In this document: piece after piece, positions 17,888 through 25,796 of the stretch
How positions within the stretch are numbered: position 1 is the stretch's first letter
Layout: each line of letters opens with the position of its first letter
Source: Thiohalomonas sp963783235
Lineage (GTDB): Bacteria > Pseudomonadota > Gammaproteobacteria > Thiohalomonadales > Thiohalomonadaceae
Length of the DNA stretch: 64,000 nucleotides
Direction of reading: 5' to 3'
Assembly (NCBI GenBank): GCA_963783235.1
Contig: CAWAMN010000001.1
Span: 1,240,001-1,304,000 of the forward strand
Notes under the pieces: model-generated
What the model was told of the DNA's origin: nothing
Database searches by the model: none
The model's input: only the letters and a program-made list of their open reading frames with translations
Program-made: the position numbers and the translations under genes

Positions 17888-18394
17888 TTATTGGTTTTGA
17901 AAAGGTCCGACGCGGAACAACACTTCGGACTCGTGGCTTTCGCCGCCGAATTGCTCCTCCGTCAAAAAGGTTTCTTCGTGCCAGCCGAGCTGCCGCTTTT
18001 CGGCGTAGCGCTCAAAAACCCGGCGCGAGGCCTGATTTGAGGGCGACACCGTGGTCTCGACATAACGGACGCCGCGGCACGCCGGGCGCGCCAAGACCTC
18101 CTCCAGCATTCGACCGGCCATCCCGAGTCCTCGCAGGGACCCATCGACCGCCACCTGCCAGATGAAAAGGGTTTCAGGCGACTTCGGAAGACGGTAAGCG
18201 GAAAGGAAGGCCAGGATATTGCTGTCCTGTTCCCCGATCACGCAGGTCTCGGAAAAGTGGCTGCACAGAAGGAAATAGTTGTAAGAAGAGTTCAGGTCGA
18301 GGGGCGGGCAGTTGCCGATGAGATCATGGACGCCCTTACCGTCGTCCAGAACCGGCTCCCTCAACTGCAACCCCTCCGCTACTTTTGATTCCAT
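17888..18394 (-). CDS. ectA: L-2,4-diaminobutyric acid acetyltransferase EctA
   Basis: A 168-residue GNAT enzyme that transfers acetyl from acetyl-CoA to the gamma-amino group of diaminobutyrate. Visible family marks are LNSSYNYFLLCSHFSETCV and the acetyl-CoA loop VDGSLRGLGMAGRML, then YVETTVSPSNQASRRVFE. I used the ATG at 18394. An in-frame TTG at 18436 would lengthen it by 14 residues that do not look conserved. It is the first gene of ectABC, transcribed from a clear minus-strand promoter and divergent from ectR. Confidence 0.95.
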   Translation of the reverse strand: MESKVAEGLQLREPVLDDGKGVHDLIGNCPPLDLNSSYNYFLLCSHFSETCVIGEQDSNILAFLSAYRLPKSPETLFIWQVAVDGSLRGLGMAGRMLEEVLARPACRGVRYVETTVSPSNQASRRVFERYAEKRQLGWHEETFLTEEQFGGESHESEVLFRVGPFQNQ

Positions 18395-18442
18395 GTTTTC
18401 AGGTTCCCGGAGTTGGGGGTTTCGCTTTGTTTTCAAACGAAT

Positions 18443-18509
18443 TAAGCACCGTACTCCGCCCGGTGCTTAGCGTCGAAGTATTATACGTGCGGCCGCTTAC
18501 GGGTTTCAA
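18443..18509 (-). promoter_or_regulatory. ectABC promoter with leader palindrome
   Basis: On the minus strand TTGAAA (18504-18509) and TATAAT (18480-18485) are separated by 18 bp, a good sigma-70 promoter. Just downstream of the expected start lies the inverted repeat TAAGCACCG (18443-18451) / CGGTGCTTA (18461-18469), exact 9-bp arms 9 bp apart. This is a candidate EctR operator or 5-prime leader hairpin. The predicted leader to ectA is about 80 nt. Confidence 0.7.
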
Positions 18510-18565
18510 CCGGGGTCCCCTCCCCCCCCTCTGCCGCTCCTGGCAGCCGCCATTTGTATTGAGTA

Positions 18566-18602
18566 GAAATATTTTGAACTGAAAATACTTCCCCCATATA
18601 AT
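18566..18602 (+). promoter_or_regulatory. ectR promoter overlapped by a palindrome
   Basis: TTGAAC (18574-18579), 17 bp, TATAAT (18597-18602): an exact -10 at ideal spacing. Transcription would begin at about 18608-18610, at the ectR ATG (18610), so the mRNA is probably leaderless. The imperfect palindrome AAATATTTT / AAAATACTT (about 18568-18590) covers the -35 and spacer, suiting autoregulation. Confidence 0.65.
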
Positions 18603-18609
18603 CGCGGAC

Positions 18610-19092
18610 ATGGAAAGGCATGAGGAAGTCTTGGCAGCCCTGCGGCGCATCATCCGCGCCATCGATCTGCAATCACGGCAGCTGATGCAGCGCTCAGGCT
18701 TGACCGGACCACAGCTACTGACCCTCCAGGCGATCCTGCGCCATGGTCCTCTGGGTGTGGGTGAGTTGGCGCGTTTGGTCAATCTCAGCCAAGGTACCGT
18801 CACCACCATCCTTGACCGACTGGAACGCAAGTCCCTGGTGACCCGCAGCCGCAGTACCACCGATAAACGCCGGGTAGTCGTCAGCCTTTCGCCCGACGGG
18901 GAGCAGGCACTCGCCAGCGCCCCTACCCTCCTTCAGGAACATTTCATTCGCGCCTTCAGCGAACTTTCCGACTGGGAACAAAATCTGATCCTTTCATCCT
19001 TACAGCGTGTCGCCGGCATGATGGATGCCTACAAACTGGATGCCGCCCCTGTTTTAGAAACCGACGAACTCAACGGCACCTTTACCATCTAA
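18610..19092 (+). CDS. ectR: MarR-family regulator of the ectoine operon (EctR-like)
   Basis: A 160-residue MarR winged-helix protein. It has the order seen in MarR dimers: an N-terminal helix (ALRRIIRAIDLQSRQLMQRS), LTGPQLLTLQAI, the recognition region GELARLVNLSQGTVTTILDRLE, and a wing with RSTTDKRRVVVSLSPDG. EctR regulators of this type, divergent from ectABC, repress ectoine genes at low salt in other halophilic gammaproteobacteria. No Shine-Dalgarno is visible and the -10 box ends 7 nt before the ATG, which fits leaderless translation. Confidence 0.9.
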   Translation: MERHEEVLAALRRIIRAIDLQSRQLMQRSGLTGPQLLTLQAILRHGPLGVGELARLVNLSQGTVTTILDRLERKSLVTRSRSTTDKRRVVVSLSPDGEQALASAPTLLQEHFIRAFSELSDWEQNLILSSLQRVAGMMDAYKLDAAPVLETDELNGTFTI

Positions 19093-19099
19093 CCTTTCG

Positions 19100-19177
19100 A
19101 TGGGACTGGATATCCCGGAAGGTGGAAGCGCCTACCGCATGGAGCTGTGGCCGGAAAATAGCCGCTACAACAAGTAA
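19100..19177 (+). pseudogene. Possible 25-codon gene remnant
   Basis: A short open frame, MGLDIPEGGSAYRMELWPEN followed by SRYNK and stop, begins 7 nt after the ectR stop. The acidic, aromatic end reads like the tail of a real protein, but there is no ribosome binding site and no family that I recognise. The rest of 19178-19302 shows nothing supportable. Confidence 0.2.
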
Positions 19178-19302
19178 TTAATAGCAGATTACAGCTAGAT
19201 TACCTGTTATTTCCTCGCGGAGAACCGGCGCTTTTGAATTGCCCCACTTTTGGGACTATAAGAAGGGGCAACGGATGGAAAACCAACGCGACGCATGGTG
19301 CG

Positions 19303-19776
19303 ATGAAACTCAGCAGAAAGAACCCCGCAAACCGCAACATCACCCGTATGGAGCACGAGAAGGTTCGCGGCTATTGGGTTCGGGTAGTCAAGGATGGCAA
19401 GCTGCACCAGAAGCTGTTCTCCGATGGCCAATACGGCGGTAAACGCAAAGCTCTCACCGCCGCCCGCGCCTACCGTGACGAACTCCGCCGCCGACTGTTC
19501 GGGGAACATGCCGACGCCGGCCGGAGGATATGCACTTCGTTCAAGAGCAATTCGTCCGGTGTGGTGGGTGTCCATTATGTGGAAAAACAGCGAGGCAATT
19601 CGGTCAGCCAAGCCTACGTTGCCTCCTGGTGCCCTACCAAGGGCGGCCCGCAACGCCACAAATACTTCTCGGTCAAGAAACTGGGTAAGCGCGAAGCCTT
19701 CCGCCAGGCGGTGGATTTTCGGCAAGCCCGAGTAGAGGAGATCCTAAAAGAGAGTACGCCGCGACGGCCCCAGTAA
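19303..19776 (+). CDS. Tandem AP2-like domain protein
   Basis: With the ATG at 19303 the product has 157 residues and is basic. Two repeats look like AP2/ERF integrase-type DNA-binding domains. The first has RGYWVRVVKDGKLHQKLFSDGQYGGKRKALTAARAYRDEL spread over residues 18-65. The second has SGVVGVHYVEK, then AYVASWCP, then HKYFSVKKLGKREAFRQAVDFR (about 88-146). Both show the W-x-strand followed by K-x-F-S and G-x-x-EA helix. Bacterial AP2 proteins often travel with mobile elements or homing nucleases. None is nearby. A TTG at 19234 would add 23 residues. It is convergent with cheV. Confidence 0.7.
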   Translation: MKLSRKNPANRNITRMEHEKVRGYWVRVVKDGKLHQKLFSDGQYGGKRKALTAARAYRDELRRRLFGEHADAGRRICTSFKSNSSGVVGVHYVEKQRGNSVSQAYVASWCPTKGGPQRHKYFSVKKLGKREAFRQAVDFRQARVEEILKESTPRRPQ

Positions 19777-19791
19777 TGGGGCCGTCAGGCC

Positions 19792-20715
19792 TTAAACCTG
19801 TTCGGCGCTTAGCCCCTTGATCACGGCCTTGGCCAACTCTTGGGGCACAAACTTGGTGAGGACGGAGTCGGCCCCCGCCTTCTCCGCCTTTTCGATGTTG
19901 ACTGCGCCGTTCAGCGAGGTGTGCAACAGCGTATAGAGCCCCGACAGGTGGGAATCCTTGCGGATTTCCCGGGTTAGCGTATAACCGTCCATTTCGGGCA
20001 TTTCGATGTCCGAGATCACCATGTCAAAGGGTTCGGCATCGCTGTCGCCGCCGTTGGTTTTATGCAACAGTTCCAGGGCTTCCCGCCCGTCACGGGCCAG
20101 TCCGCAGGACACGCCCAGTTTTTCCAGGGTCTGGACCGTACGGTGCCGTGCCACCGTCGAATCGTCCACTACAAGCACCCGCTTGCCCTGGGTAACCGCC
20201 GTATCCTGCTCATCCGCCTCCACCTCGTCGACGGCATCGGCTCCCATTACCTCGCCAATGACCTTTTCGACATCGACGATTTCGACCAGGTGATCGTCTA
20301 TCTCGGTGACACCGGTGACGTAAATGCCGACGCCCGTCGCCCGGGGCGGCGGTAGTACCGTTTTCCAGTCACAAACGACGATCCGGTCGACCCGCTCCAC
20401 CAGGAACCCCTGCATGTGCCGGTTGAACTCGGTGATGATGATCGACCCGGAGCGTGCTTCCCGGGCGTCTTTGAACAGCGGCGGGCGATCAATCGCGGTG
20501 GAGAGGTCAATGACCGTCAAGGGTTCACCACGCAAGTGGGCGATACCGCGCACCGCCGGATGCGATTCAGGCACCTGGGTCAGGGTGGGACAGGCGATGA
20601 CCTCCTTCACCTTGAGCACATTGATGCCGAAGCACTGCCGCCCTTTCAGATAGAACAGCAGCAACTCCAGCCGGTCGCCGGTCTTGACCCGTTGCGAGAC
20701 GCGATTTTCGGTCAC
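19792..20715 (-). CDS. cheV: Chemotaxis coupling protein CheV (CheW-receiver fusion)
   Basis: A 307-residue fusion. The N-terminal CheW-like domain (about 15-160) has LLFYLKGRQCFGINVLKVKEV and RGIAHLRGEPLTVIDL. The C-terminal receiver (about 178-303) has VLVVDDSTVARHRT, the phospho-acceptor Asp in DMVISDIEMPEMDGY, and a Lys in ADSVLTKFVP. It couples chemoreceptors to CheA and can be adapted by phosphorylation. The GTG start has GGAGG 5 nt upstream. It follows cheW by 18 nt. No CheA or receptor gene is in the window. Confidence 0.93.
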   Translation of the reverse strand: MTENRVSQRVKTGDRLELLLFYLKGRQCFGINVLKVKEVIACPTLTQVPESHPAVRGIAHLRGEPLTVIDLSTAIDRPPLFKDAREARSGSIIITEFNRHMQGFLVERVDRIVVCDWKTVLPPPRATGVGIYVTGVTEIDDHLVEIVDVEKVIGEVMGADAVDEVEADEQDTAVTQGKRVLVVDDSTVARHRTVQTLEKLGVSCGLARDGREALELLHKTNGGDSDAEPFDMVISDIEMPEMDGYTLTREIRKDSHLSGLYTLLHTSLNGAVNIEKAEKAGADSVLTKFVPQELAKAVIKGLSAEQV

Positions 20716-20733
20716 TTCGACCTCCGCGGGAAA

Positions 20734-21210
20734 TCAGATGGCGGCCAATTCCGCCAATTCATCTTCAGACAGGAGCTTGTTGGCATCGACCAGGATCAAT
20801 AGCCCCTCCTTGCGATTGCAGAGCCCGGTAATGAATCGGGTGGAGTCACCGCTACCCGTATCCGGCGCCGTCTCGATATCCGAGGAGTGCAGTTCAACCA
20901 CTTCCCTCACACTGTCCACGAGAAAGCCGACCACATGGTCGCCCGCCTCCAGGATCAGGATCCGGGAGGAATCATCCACTTTCTTGGGCGGAAGGCTGAA
21001 TCGTGCCCGGGTGTCGATGATGGCCACCACGTTGCCGCGCAAATTGATGATCCCCAGGACGTAAGGCGGAGCTCCGGGCACGGGAGATATCTCCGGGCTT
21101 CGCAGCACCTCGCGCACCTGCATCACATCGATGCCATAGGTCTCATGTTCCAACCGAAAGGTGACCCAGCGGCCAACCGCTTCTCCACTTTTCTCTGCAG
21201 CCTGATTCAT
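20734..21210 (-). CDS. cheW: Chemotaxis coupling protein CheW
   Basis: A 158-residue single CheW domain: WVTFRLEHETYGIDVMQVREVLR, then APPYVLGIINLRGNVVAIIDTR and the C-terminal SVREVVELHSSDIE and ITGLCNRKEGLLILVD. It bridges receptors and CheA. I chose the ATG at 21210 because GGGAG lies 8 nt before it. An upstream extension to 21372 looks non-coding. It is the first gene of a two-gene operon with cheV and is divergent from the nuoI-like gene. Confidence 0.92.
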   Translation of the reverse strand: MNQAAEKSGEAVGRWVTFRLEHETYGIDVMQVREVLRSPEISPVPGAPPYVLGIINLRGNVVAIIDTRARFSLPPKKVDDSSRILILEAGDHVVGFLVDSVREVVELHSSDIETAPDTGSGDSTRFITGLCNRKEGLLILVDANKLLSEDELAELAAI

Positions 21211-21419
21211 CACTGACACTCCCGTCCCCGCAGCGCCTCCGCGGCACGCAATACCGGCTATATCGACCCGATGGGGCCGATCTTTAACGCCGCCAGCCAG
21301 ATTAGGCGGTTTGCTTGACACACACAATCCCCGTTCTACCGTTAACGGGTATGCCCGCACAGGATATCGCAAATCCAGTTTCCGTGCGGTTCGGAGGTTA
21401 TTCTCCCATCAGTGGTCCT

Positions 21420-21908
21420 ATGAGCCTCGTTACCTCGTTTTTCAAGAGCCTCACTCTAAGCGAACTGTTCCGCGGTCTGGCGGTAACCGGCCGGCGGTTC
21501 GTGGACCGCAAGGTGACGATTCAATACCCCGAAGAGCGAGCCCCGCAATCACCCCGCTTTCGTGGCCTGCATGCGCTTCGCCGCTACCCCAACGGGGAGG
21601 AGCGCTGCATCGCATGCAAGCTTTGTGAAGTTGTCTGCCCCGCCCTCGCCATTACCATCGAATCCGCCCAACGCGAGGATGGCACCCGCCGGACCACCCT
21701 CTACGACATCGACCTGTTCAAGTGTATTTACTGCGGGCTGTGTGAAGAGGCCTGCCCGGTTGATGCCGTGGTGATGACCCGCGTCTATGAGTTCCATTTC
21801 GAGCGGCGTGGTGATGAAATCATCGGGAAGGAGTCGCTACTCGAGATGGGTAGGCGCTATGAAGCGCAGATTGCCGCCGACCGCGCGGCGGACTCCCCGT
21901 ATCGGTGA
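21420..21908 (+). CDS. NuoI-like 2x[4Fe-4S] ferredoxin, outside a nuo operon
   Basis: A 162-residue protein that aligns by eye with NADH-quinone oxidoreductase subunit I. It has an amphipathic N-terminus LVTSFFKSLTLSELFRGL, then TIQYPEE, then LRRYPNGEERCIACKLCEVVCPA and FKCIYCGLCEEACPVDAVV, giving two CxxCxxCxxxCP clusters, and a C-terminal KESLLEMG. The length matches NuoI (about 162). The neighbours are not other nuo genes, so it is either a displaced complex I gene or a paralogue serving another electron chain. The ATG at 21420 fits NuoI starts; GGAGG is 20 nt upstream, which is weak. Confidence 0.85.
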   Translation: MSLVTSFFKSLTLSELFRGLAVTGRRFVDRKVTIQYPEERAPQSPRFRGLHALRRYPNGEERCIACKLCEVVCPALAITIESAQREDGTRRTTLYDIDLFKCIYCGLCEEACPVDAVVMTRVYEFHFERRGDEIIGKESLLEMGRRYEAQIAADRAADSPYR

Positions 21909-21944
21909 ATTGAAGGTCGCTACCGCCGAAAACGGAAGACCCGC

Positions 21945-22070
21945 AAAAAAAAAGCCCTGCGGGGGACAGGGCTACAGGGTTGCGCACTTTGCGCAGGGGA
22001 GGAAACACGGCAACAAACCACTTGGAGAACTCCTGGACTTGGACTCGAAGCCGAAGTTCCAGGCGACTCA
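21945..22070 (-). ncRNA. Candidate small RNA with a rho-independent terminator
   Basis: No gene is supportable on either strand from 21909 to 22356, but the minus strand reads like a small RNA. There is a -10 TATACT (22077-22082), a first hairpin (22063 to 22032, CCTGGAACTT pairing with AAGTCCAGG), and an unpaired stretch with the C-rich anti-Shine-Dalgarno-like UUUCCUCCCC (around 22005-21996). A small hairpin TGCGCA-loop-TGCGCA (21995-21981) follows, then the terminator AGCCCTG/CAGGGCT with eight or nine T (21973-21945). The -35 is poor. Predicted size is about 126 nt. Confidence 0.5.
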
Positions 22071-22356
22071 GGAAAAAGTATAGACAGCCATTTCGAAAAC
22101 GAAAGTCGATTAGAAGAAATCCCTTTCTGCGTCCGAATTCGGCTTTTTTTCTAATAATAATCAATAATCTGCTCGAAACCCCTGGATAACGAATTGCGGC
22201 CATGAAGCGCGCTCCAGACCCGACTCGCCGCCCCAGTCCTGTTAGTCGTCAGCGACGCCTTTGCGGGAATTTTTTCACGCCCCCGTATTTGCCTCTTGCC
22301 TGCCTTCACGGGTTGAGAGAAAGTGATCGGGTTTCCCCTATCGGGAGGGATAGACT

Positions 22357-22555
22357 ATGGGACGGGTGTTGCTCGTCGATGATGAGGAGAACAACCTCAG
22401 CGCCATGCGCCGACTCCTTCGCGCCGAAACCGAACACAAGGTCGAAACCTGTATCAGCGGTGAACCGGGAAGTGGCCCGGTTATCGGCACTTCTTGAGAA
22501 AGTTGCCAAGGATTATCCGGAGGCACTCCCCCGGAACTGGCAAAAACCGGATTAG
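22357..22555 (+). pseudogene. Decayed response regulator (receiver N-terminus)
   Basis: From the ATG at 22357, which has a strong GGGAGGG Shine-Dalgarno, 46 codons read MGRVLLVDDEENNLSAMRRL and onward to ISGE, the first strand, acidic pocket and helix of a receiver domain. The frame then enters unrelated residues and stops at 22497. A different frame across 22470-22555 gives a plausible protein end (VARLSALLEKVAKDYPEALP). This pattern fits a large internal deletion with a frame change. The 22498-22657 remainder contains only a CCCCGAGCGCTCGGGG palindrome (22590-22605). Confidence 0.6.
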
Positions 22556-22657
22556 CCGGGAGACTGGAAATTTCACTACAGGCCGAGAACCCCGAGCGCT
22601 CGGGGCTTATCGCCGCTCCACAACGCCCCGGCGCCTTCCGCCCTTCCGCGGGCCCGC

Positions 22658-23395
22658 TTAAGCCTCGGCGGGTTCGGGCTCCTGCTCCATCTGTTTCCAC
22701 AGGCAGGTTCCGCCGGCTTTTTCCACTGACTCCAGCGCCGTCTCGTGGGCGGCCCGTTCGAGATCGCTCGCGCGCACAACTTTCAGGGGGCCACGCTCTG
22801 CGTTGAGGCGCCGGATCCCGATTTCGCCGCCCGATGAGTCGGCGCCGCTCGACTCACTGCCCAGTGACAGCGCCGTTTGGCCGCCCGTCATGCCGAGATA
22901 GACGTCGGCCAGTATCTCTGCGTCGAGAAGCGCCCCGTGCAGGTCGCGGTGGGTATTATCGATGCCGTAGCGCTTGCAGAGGGCATCGAGATTGTTCTTC
23001 TGACCAGGGTGGAGCCGGCGCGCCAGGGCCAGGGTATCCAGCACGCTACAGAGCTTCCCAACGTCTTCCGCCTTACGATCAAGCAGCGTCAGTTCGTTGT
23101 TAATGAAGCCCACATCGAAGGGGGCATTGTGGATCACCAATTCCGCGCCCTGGATATAAGCCAGGAAATCCTCGGCTATATCCTTGAAACGGGGCTTATC
23201 GGCGAGGAATTCGTTGGTAATGCCATGGACTTCCATAGCCCCGCTGTCGATCAGCCGATCGGGTTGCAGATAAACGTGGTAGTTATTGCCTGTCAGTCGG
23301 CGATTGAGTAGTTCGACGCAACCGATTTCGATGATGCGGTGGCCATCACGGTACTCGAGGCCGGTGGTTTCTGTATCGAGGACGATCTGTCGCAT
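22658..23395 (-). CDS. dnaQ: DNA polymerase III epsilon subunit (3-5 exonuclease) DnaQ
   Basis: A 245-residue proofreading subunit. The DEDDh nuclease motifs are present: ExoI VLDTETTGLE, ExoII HNAPFDVGF, and ExoIII with HRDLHGALLDAEILADVY. The C-terminal tail after GGQTAL is where epsilon binds alpha. The length matches the family (about 240). It lies beside rnhA on the same strand, the classic gammaproteobacterial arrangement, but with a 60-nt gap and no overlap. Confidence 0.96.
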   Translation of the reverse strand: MRQIVLDTETTGLEYRDGHRIIEIGCVELLNRRLTGNNYHVYLQPDRLIDSGAMEVHGITNEFLADKPRFKDIAEDFLAYIQGAELVIHNAPFDVGFINNELTLLDRKAEDVGKLCSVLDTLALARRLHPGQKNNLDALCKRYGIDNTHRDLHGALLDAEILADVYLGMTGGQTALSLGSESSGADSSGGEIGIRRLNAERGPLKVVRASDLERAAHETALESVEKAGGTCLWKQMEQEPEPAEA

Positions 23396-23455
23396 CGTGG
23401 TGGTCCGCGGTTACTTAAAAGGAAAAGTCCACTGTCATTAAGAGCGCTGAAGCCG

Positions 23456-23920
23456 CTATTTTCCTGGCACCAGCTCATCGATGCCGCGGTTTGCAAGCTG
23501 GTCCGCCCGTTCGTTCTCGGGGTGTCCCGCATGTCCCTTGACCCACTGCCAATGCACCTCATGAGCGGCCAGGGCCTCATCCAACTCTTTCCAGAGGTCC
23601 ACGTTTTTAACCGGCTTCTTGCCGGCAGTGAGCCATCCGCGGCGCTTCCAATTGGGCATCCATTCGGTGATGCCTTTCATGACGTACTGGGAGTCTGTGG
23701 TCAGCGTGATGCGGCACGCCCGTTTCAAGGCGCGGAGTCCTGCGATCGCGGCGGTAAGCTCCATACGGTTGTTGGTGGTGTCGGCTTCACCGCCGAATAG
23801 CTCCTTTTCCTTTCCGCGGTAGCGCAAAACCACTCCCCACCCCCCCGGCCCGGGATTTCCGCGGCAGGCGCCGTCGGTGAATATCTCTACGTTATCGTTT
23901 TCGTCGCAATCGAGCTTCAT
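23456..23920 (-). CDS. rnhA: Ribonuclease HI
   Basis: A 154-residue RNase H that cuts RNA in RNA:DNA hybrids. The carboxylate set is visible: Asp in IFTDGACRGNPGPGGWG, Glu in NRMELTAAIAGL, Asp in TLTTDSQYVMKGI, and Asp in NERADQLANRG. The basic handle KRRGWLTAGKKPVKNVDLW is present. The length matches E. coli (155). It sits in the usual dnaQ-rnhA-methyltransferase-gloB neighbourhood. Confidence 0.97.
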   Translation of the reverse strand: MKLDCDENDNVEIFTDGACRGNPGPGGWGVVLRYRGKEKELFGGEADTTNNRMELTAAIAGLRALKRACRITLTTDSQYVMKGITEWMPNWKRRGWLTAGKKPVKNVDLWKELDEALAAHEVHWQWVKGHAGHPENERADQLANRGIDELVPGK

Positions 23921-24009
23921 CGGAATCTCTGTTCAAGTCCCGTTTACAAGCGGTGCATTAGCGAGAGCACTTCAGGTGCATCAGATCGACCGCAAGAGAA
24001 GGAGAAATG

Positions 24010-24852
24010 CTATTTCTTATTCCGCCCCGGTGCCGCGCAGGTTAATGAGGCCTTGCCCGGGTTGCCCGCAGAGCGATTTGCACTTGGCTTGGCCAACCCG
24101 TTGGCGATTAGGGAACGGCGCGGGCGCCAGCGCGGACGAATCGGCGTGAGTGTGGCCACACGCTTTTTCGCCACCAGGACATACGCACCGCCCAGCAACA
24201 GGCCGCCGCGCCCGCCGGCTTGCTCGACGAACTGGAGGCGTCCCATAAGGCGTTGCTGCGAAATAGGGGGGCGAAAGAAATAACCGCGTGCCAGTACAGT
24301 ATCAAAGCCGAGTAGCGTCAGCCAGTCCCTTACCCGGGTCGACGTATAGTAATGCGAGCACCAGGGCACACGGCCGCGCCAACCACAGGCGGCACGCCGG
24401 ATACCCCACATACTCAGTGGGTTAAACCCGAGGATAACGACGTGCCCTTCCGGGATCAGAGTCCTTTCCACCTCGCGCAAGACTTGATGGGGTTCGGCGC
24501 TCAACTCCAGCGTATGCGGCAGCAATACCACATCGAGGCTGTCGGAAAGCATCGGCAGATAATGATGTTCTGCGATGCAGCGTTCGACACCGGTGGGTAC
24601 ATCCACGTCTGTTCCCGGCTCGGGGTCCAATTGCATCCGATGCGTTATGCGACTGGCTCGGGTCAAGTCTCGCAAATTCGGGCGCCCCACCTGAAGCAGG
24701 TGGTATCCAAACAGGTTCGATAGCACCCCATCGAGGACGGCTTGCTCCTGCTCGAGCAACAGCTTCCCGAGGGACGTTTCGTACCAGCCCCTGAGTTCCT
24801 GCCAGGCGCTAAGGCCTGAGGCACACTTTTTTCCGATTAATCGACTTTCCAT
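24010..24852 (-). CDS. Class I SAM-dependent methyltransferase
   Basis: About 280 residues. A Rossmann-type methyltransferase core is recognisable: LLQVGRPN as a degenerate glycine loop, LPMLSDSLDVVLLPHTLELSAEPHQVLREVERTLIPEGHVVILGFNPLSMWG as the mid-core and typical YjhP/type 11 pattern, then a basic C-terminal tail. This gene is regularly found between gloB and rnhA in gammaproteobacteria. Its substrate is unknown. The start at 24852 avoids overlap with the divergent gloB ORF. An upstream ATG at 24906 would overlap it by 7 nt. Confidence 0.85.
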   Translation of the reverse strand: MESRLIGKKCASGLSAWQELRGWYETSLGKLLLEQEQAVLDGVLSNLFGYHLLQVGRPNLRDLTRASRITHRMQLDPEPGTDVDVPTGVERCIAEHHYLPMLSDSLDVVLLPHTLELSAEPHQVLREVERTLIPEGHVVILGFNPLSMWGIRRAACGWRGRVPWCSHYYTSTRVRDWLTLLGFDTVLARGYFFRPPISQQRLMGRLQFVEQAGGRGGLLLGGAYVLVAKKRVATLTPIRPRWRPRRSLIANGLAKPSANRSAGNPGKASLTCAAPGRNKK

Positions 24853-24899
24853 GCTTCCGGTTAGTTGATCGTTTTCGGTTCGACTGACAGGATCCGCCC

Positions 24900-25673
24900 A
24901 TGGCAATCTCGATACAAGGCGTGTCGGCCTTCGATGACAATTATATCTGGTTACTCGGCACTTCCGGCAGCCGCCGCGCCGCCGTTGTGGATCCGGGCGA
25001 TGCCGATCCGGTGTTAGAAGCTCTGGAGCGCGATGGCCTCGAGCTGTCGGCCATCCTCGTGACCCATCTGCATGGCGACCATACCGGCGGCATCAGAGAG
25101 CTCCTGGAGCGTTATCCGGTGCCCGTTTACGGCCCGGCGGATGACCGTATCGCGACAGTCAACCACCGGGTCAAAGAGGGCGATGTTATTGATCTGGGCG
25201 ACGACATCACCCTTCGGGTCCTGGATACTCCCGGGCACACCCGATTCCATGCCTGCTATGTCGGGGACGGCTTCGTATTCAGCGGAGATACGCTGTTTGC
25301 GGGCGGCTGCGGCAAACTGTTCGAGGGTACCCCGGAGCAGATGCACGCGTCCCTCGAAAAGTTCGCCGCGCTGCCAGACGACACCCTCGTCTACTGCGCC
25401 CATGAATACACCGTGGCGAATCTCGCTTTCGCCCGGGTAGCCGAGCCGGACAATATCTCTATCCAGCGCCGCGAGGCGGAAGCCCGAAAGCGACGCGCTC
25501 GACACGAACCGACAGTACCGTCAGGCTTGGGGCTTGAGCGAATGACCAACCCCTTCCTGCGCTATAACGTCCCGGAACTAAAAGCATCGGCGGAAAACTT
25601 TGCCAAACGCCCACTTCGGGCCGGAGCCGAAGTCTTTGCCGTGGTACGGCATTGGAAAGACACTCTCGACTGA
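24900..25673 (+). CDS. gloB: Hydroxyacylglutathione hydrolase (glyoxalase II) GloB
   Basis: A 257-residue metallo-beta-lactamase-fold enzyme that hydrolyses S-lactoylglutathione in methylglyoxal detoxification. The metal motif THLHGDHTGG is present (about 58-67), along with the later ligands in PGHTRFH, FSGDTLFAGGCGKLFEGT and YCAHEYTVANL. The C-terminal FLRYNVPELK region holds glutathione-binding residues in the family. It is divergent from the methyltransferase gene. Confidence 0.96.
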   Translation: MAISIQGVSAFDDNYIWLLGTSGSRRAAVVDPGDADPVLEALERDGLELSAILVTHLHGDHTGGIRELLERYPVPVYGPADDRIATVNHRVKEGDVIDLGDDITLRVLDTPGHTRFHACYVGDGFVFSGDTLFAGGCGKLFEGTPEQMHASLEKFAALPDDTLVYCAHEYTVANLAFARVAEPDNISIQRREAEARKRRARHEPTVPSGLGLERMTNPFLRYNVPELKASAENFAKRPLRAGAEVFAVVRHWKDTLD

Positions 25674-25796
25674 GGGTGATCGGCGTCACGGCCGCGCTTA
25701 AGGATATCAGGCAGTATCCGTCTTCTAATTGCCAATAATAACCCCTGTCAACTTGGGGGTTGCGCCCGATCGGGGGCCTCTTTACTATTTCACGTT

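Noticed and set aside
19239..19442. 67-codon frame with a good Shine-Dalgarno before ATG 19275
   Set aside because: It overlaps the AP2-like frame, has no recognisable domain and low-quality composition.
22202..22555. 117-codon plus-strand frame as an intact gene
   Set aside because: Its composition is irregular and it overlaps the receiver fossil in another frame.
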